Source: Chloroflexi bacterium UBA2235 (GTDB lineage Bacteria; Chloroflexota; UBA11872; UBA12225). Taken from it: a stretch of 6,085 nucleotides of DNA. The stretch spans positions 7,677 through 13,761 of the forward strand of contig DDYL01000076.1 of assembly GCA_002347925.1 (NCBI GenBank), given 5' to 3'. A program made the position numbers and the translations under genes. Under the pieces are notes generated by a model. That model saw nothing but the letters and a program-made list of their open reading frames with translations. It made no database searches and was not told the DNA's origin. Of the stretch, positions 5,688 through 6,085 are shown one piece after another (position 1 is the first letter of the stretch; each line of letters begins with the position of its first letter).

Positions 5688-6085
5688 TCAGGACCACCGG
5701 GCGAGGCGGTGGCGGATGCGTGCTACACCCCGATAGCCGAGGTGGGCGACCTGCCGGATACCCGGCAGCGTCATGGCCCGCCCAAGGATTGCGAGGCGTG
5801 GTGACGCCCGCAGCAGGCGTGCGATGGCGTCCGCGCCGCCCCACTCGCGACCGGTGCTGTCGCGCACGATGATCTCCCCGGACGTGCGTACCGGATCCAG
5901 TCCCCATGCTTGATGGGTATCCGGCAGGGCGGTCGACACGGTTCTCACCACCTTCCCAAGATGGCGCCCGATAAGGCTTGCCTGGCTGGTGCAGAACGCA
6001 CATGTTCCGTCATAGAAGACGGTCAAGCTTGCGCCGTCATCGGGGCTAGCATCCAGTCCAGACCGTGGGTTCCCACCCGCTGCTT
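5688..6085 (-). CDS. DCC-family (DUF393) thiol-disulfide oxidoreductase-like protein, start uncertain
   Basis: Counting from a TTG at 6026, the 112 residues start TVFYDGTCAFC, the defining DCC motif (FYDG.C.FC). C9 and C12 form a CxxC pair, as in thioredoxin-like proteins. ADAIARLLRASPRL (65-78) and a basic C-terminus (ARIRHRLARW) are also normal for DUF393, whose members are about 110-140 residues; the biochemical role of the family is poorly defined. The reading frame has no stop between 6026 and the window edge, adding about 19 residues (GGNPRSGLDASPDDGAS just ahead of the motif), and no Shine-Dalgarno sequence precedes the TTG. I therefore mark it as open to the edge; the TTG at 6026 is the only start codon in the window. 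The gene converges on btuF with a 22-base gap and shows no link to B12. Confidence 0.8.
   Translation of the reverse strand, partial: AAGGNPRSGLDASPDDGASLTVFYDGTCAFCTSQASLIGRHLGKVVRTVSTALPDTHQAWGLDPVRTSGEIIVRDSTGREWGGADAIARLLRASPRLAILGRAMTLPGIRQVAHLGYRGVARIRHRLARWS

Noticed and set aside
1..6085. CRISPR arrays, tRNA or rRNA genes, insertion sequences, toxin-antitoxin or phage genes.
   Set aside because: No regularly spaced repeats, no cloverleaf or rRNA-like stretch, no transposase or integrase motifs, and no small paired genes were seen; nearly all sequence is explained by the listed features.

Overview
This is a high-GC bacterial chromosome segment. Its centrepiece is a complete vitamin B12 (cobalamin) uptake operon, btuC-btuD-btuF, preceded by a cobalamin riboswitch. 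The first gene is a sugar-type ABC solute-binding protein with an Ala/Pro/Thr-rich stretch (TPTAAPKP) before its mature domain. That style is common in Chloroflexota lipoproteins, so a Chloroflexota member (Thermomicrobia-like) is my best guess. A high-GC actinobacterium is not excluded. The taxonomic call is an inference from style and not a database match.

Layout. Positions 1-1230 (+) hold the 3' part of a family 1 extracellular solute-binding protein; its start lies outside the window. A 9-bp perfect hairpin at 1259-1292 separates it from the convergent gene at 1315-2325 (-), a CurA-like NADPH-dependent 2-alkenal/curcumin reductase of the medium-chain reductase superfamily. The divergent region 2326-2637 holds the reductase's ribosome binding site, a tandem octamer next to a candidate -10 box, the riboswitch, and a hairpin that can bury the ribosome binding site of btuC.

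The + strand operon then runs without gaps: permease (2638-3810), ATPase (3810-4655, 1-base overlap) and B12-binding protein (4652-5665, 4-base overlap). The last gene, 5688-6085 (-), is a DCC-family (DUF393) thiol-disulfide oxidoreductase-like protein that converges on btuF. It reads open to the window edge.

How the genes work together. BtuF would capture cobalamin outside the membrane, BtuC would form the channel as a dimer, and BtuD would drive import with ATP. The upstream B12-sensing RNA should shut the operon down when cobalamin is plentiful. The lack of a U-tract and the SD-burying hairpin point to control of translation. The sugar-binding protein, the reductase and the DCC protein have no visible functional link to B12.

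Nothing here looks like a wholly new system. The points most worth a second look are the riboswitch's competing P1 partners, its SD-sequestering hairpin, and the B12-binding protein with no lipoprotein cysteine.
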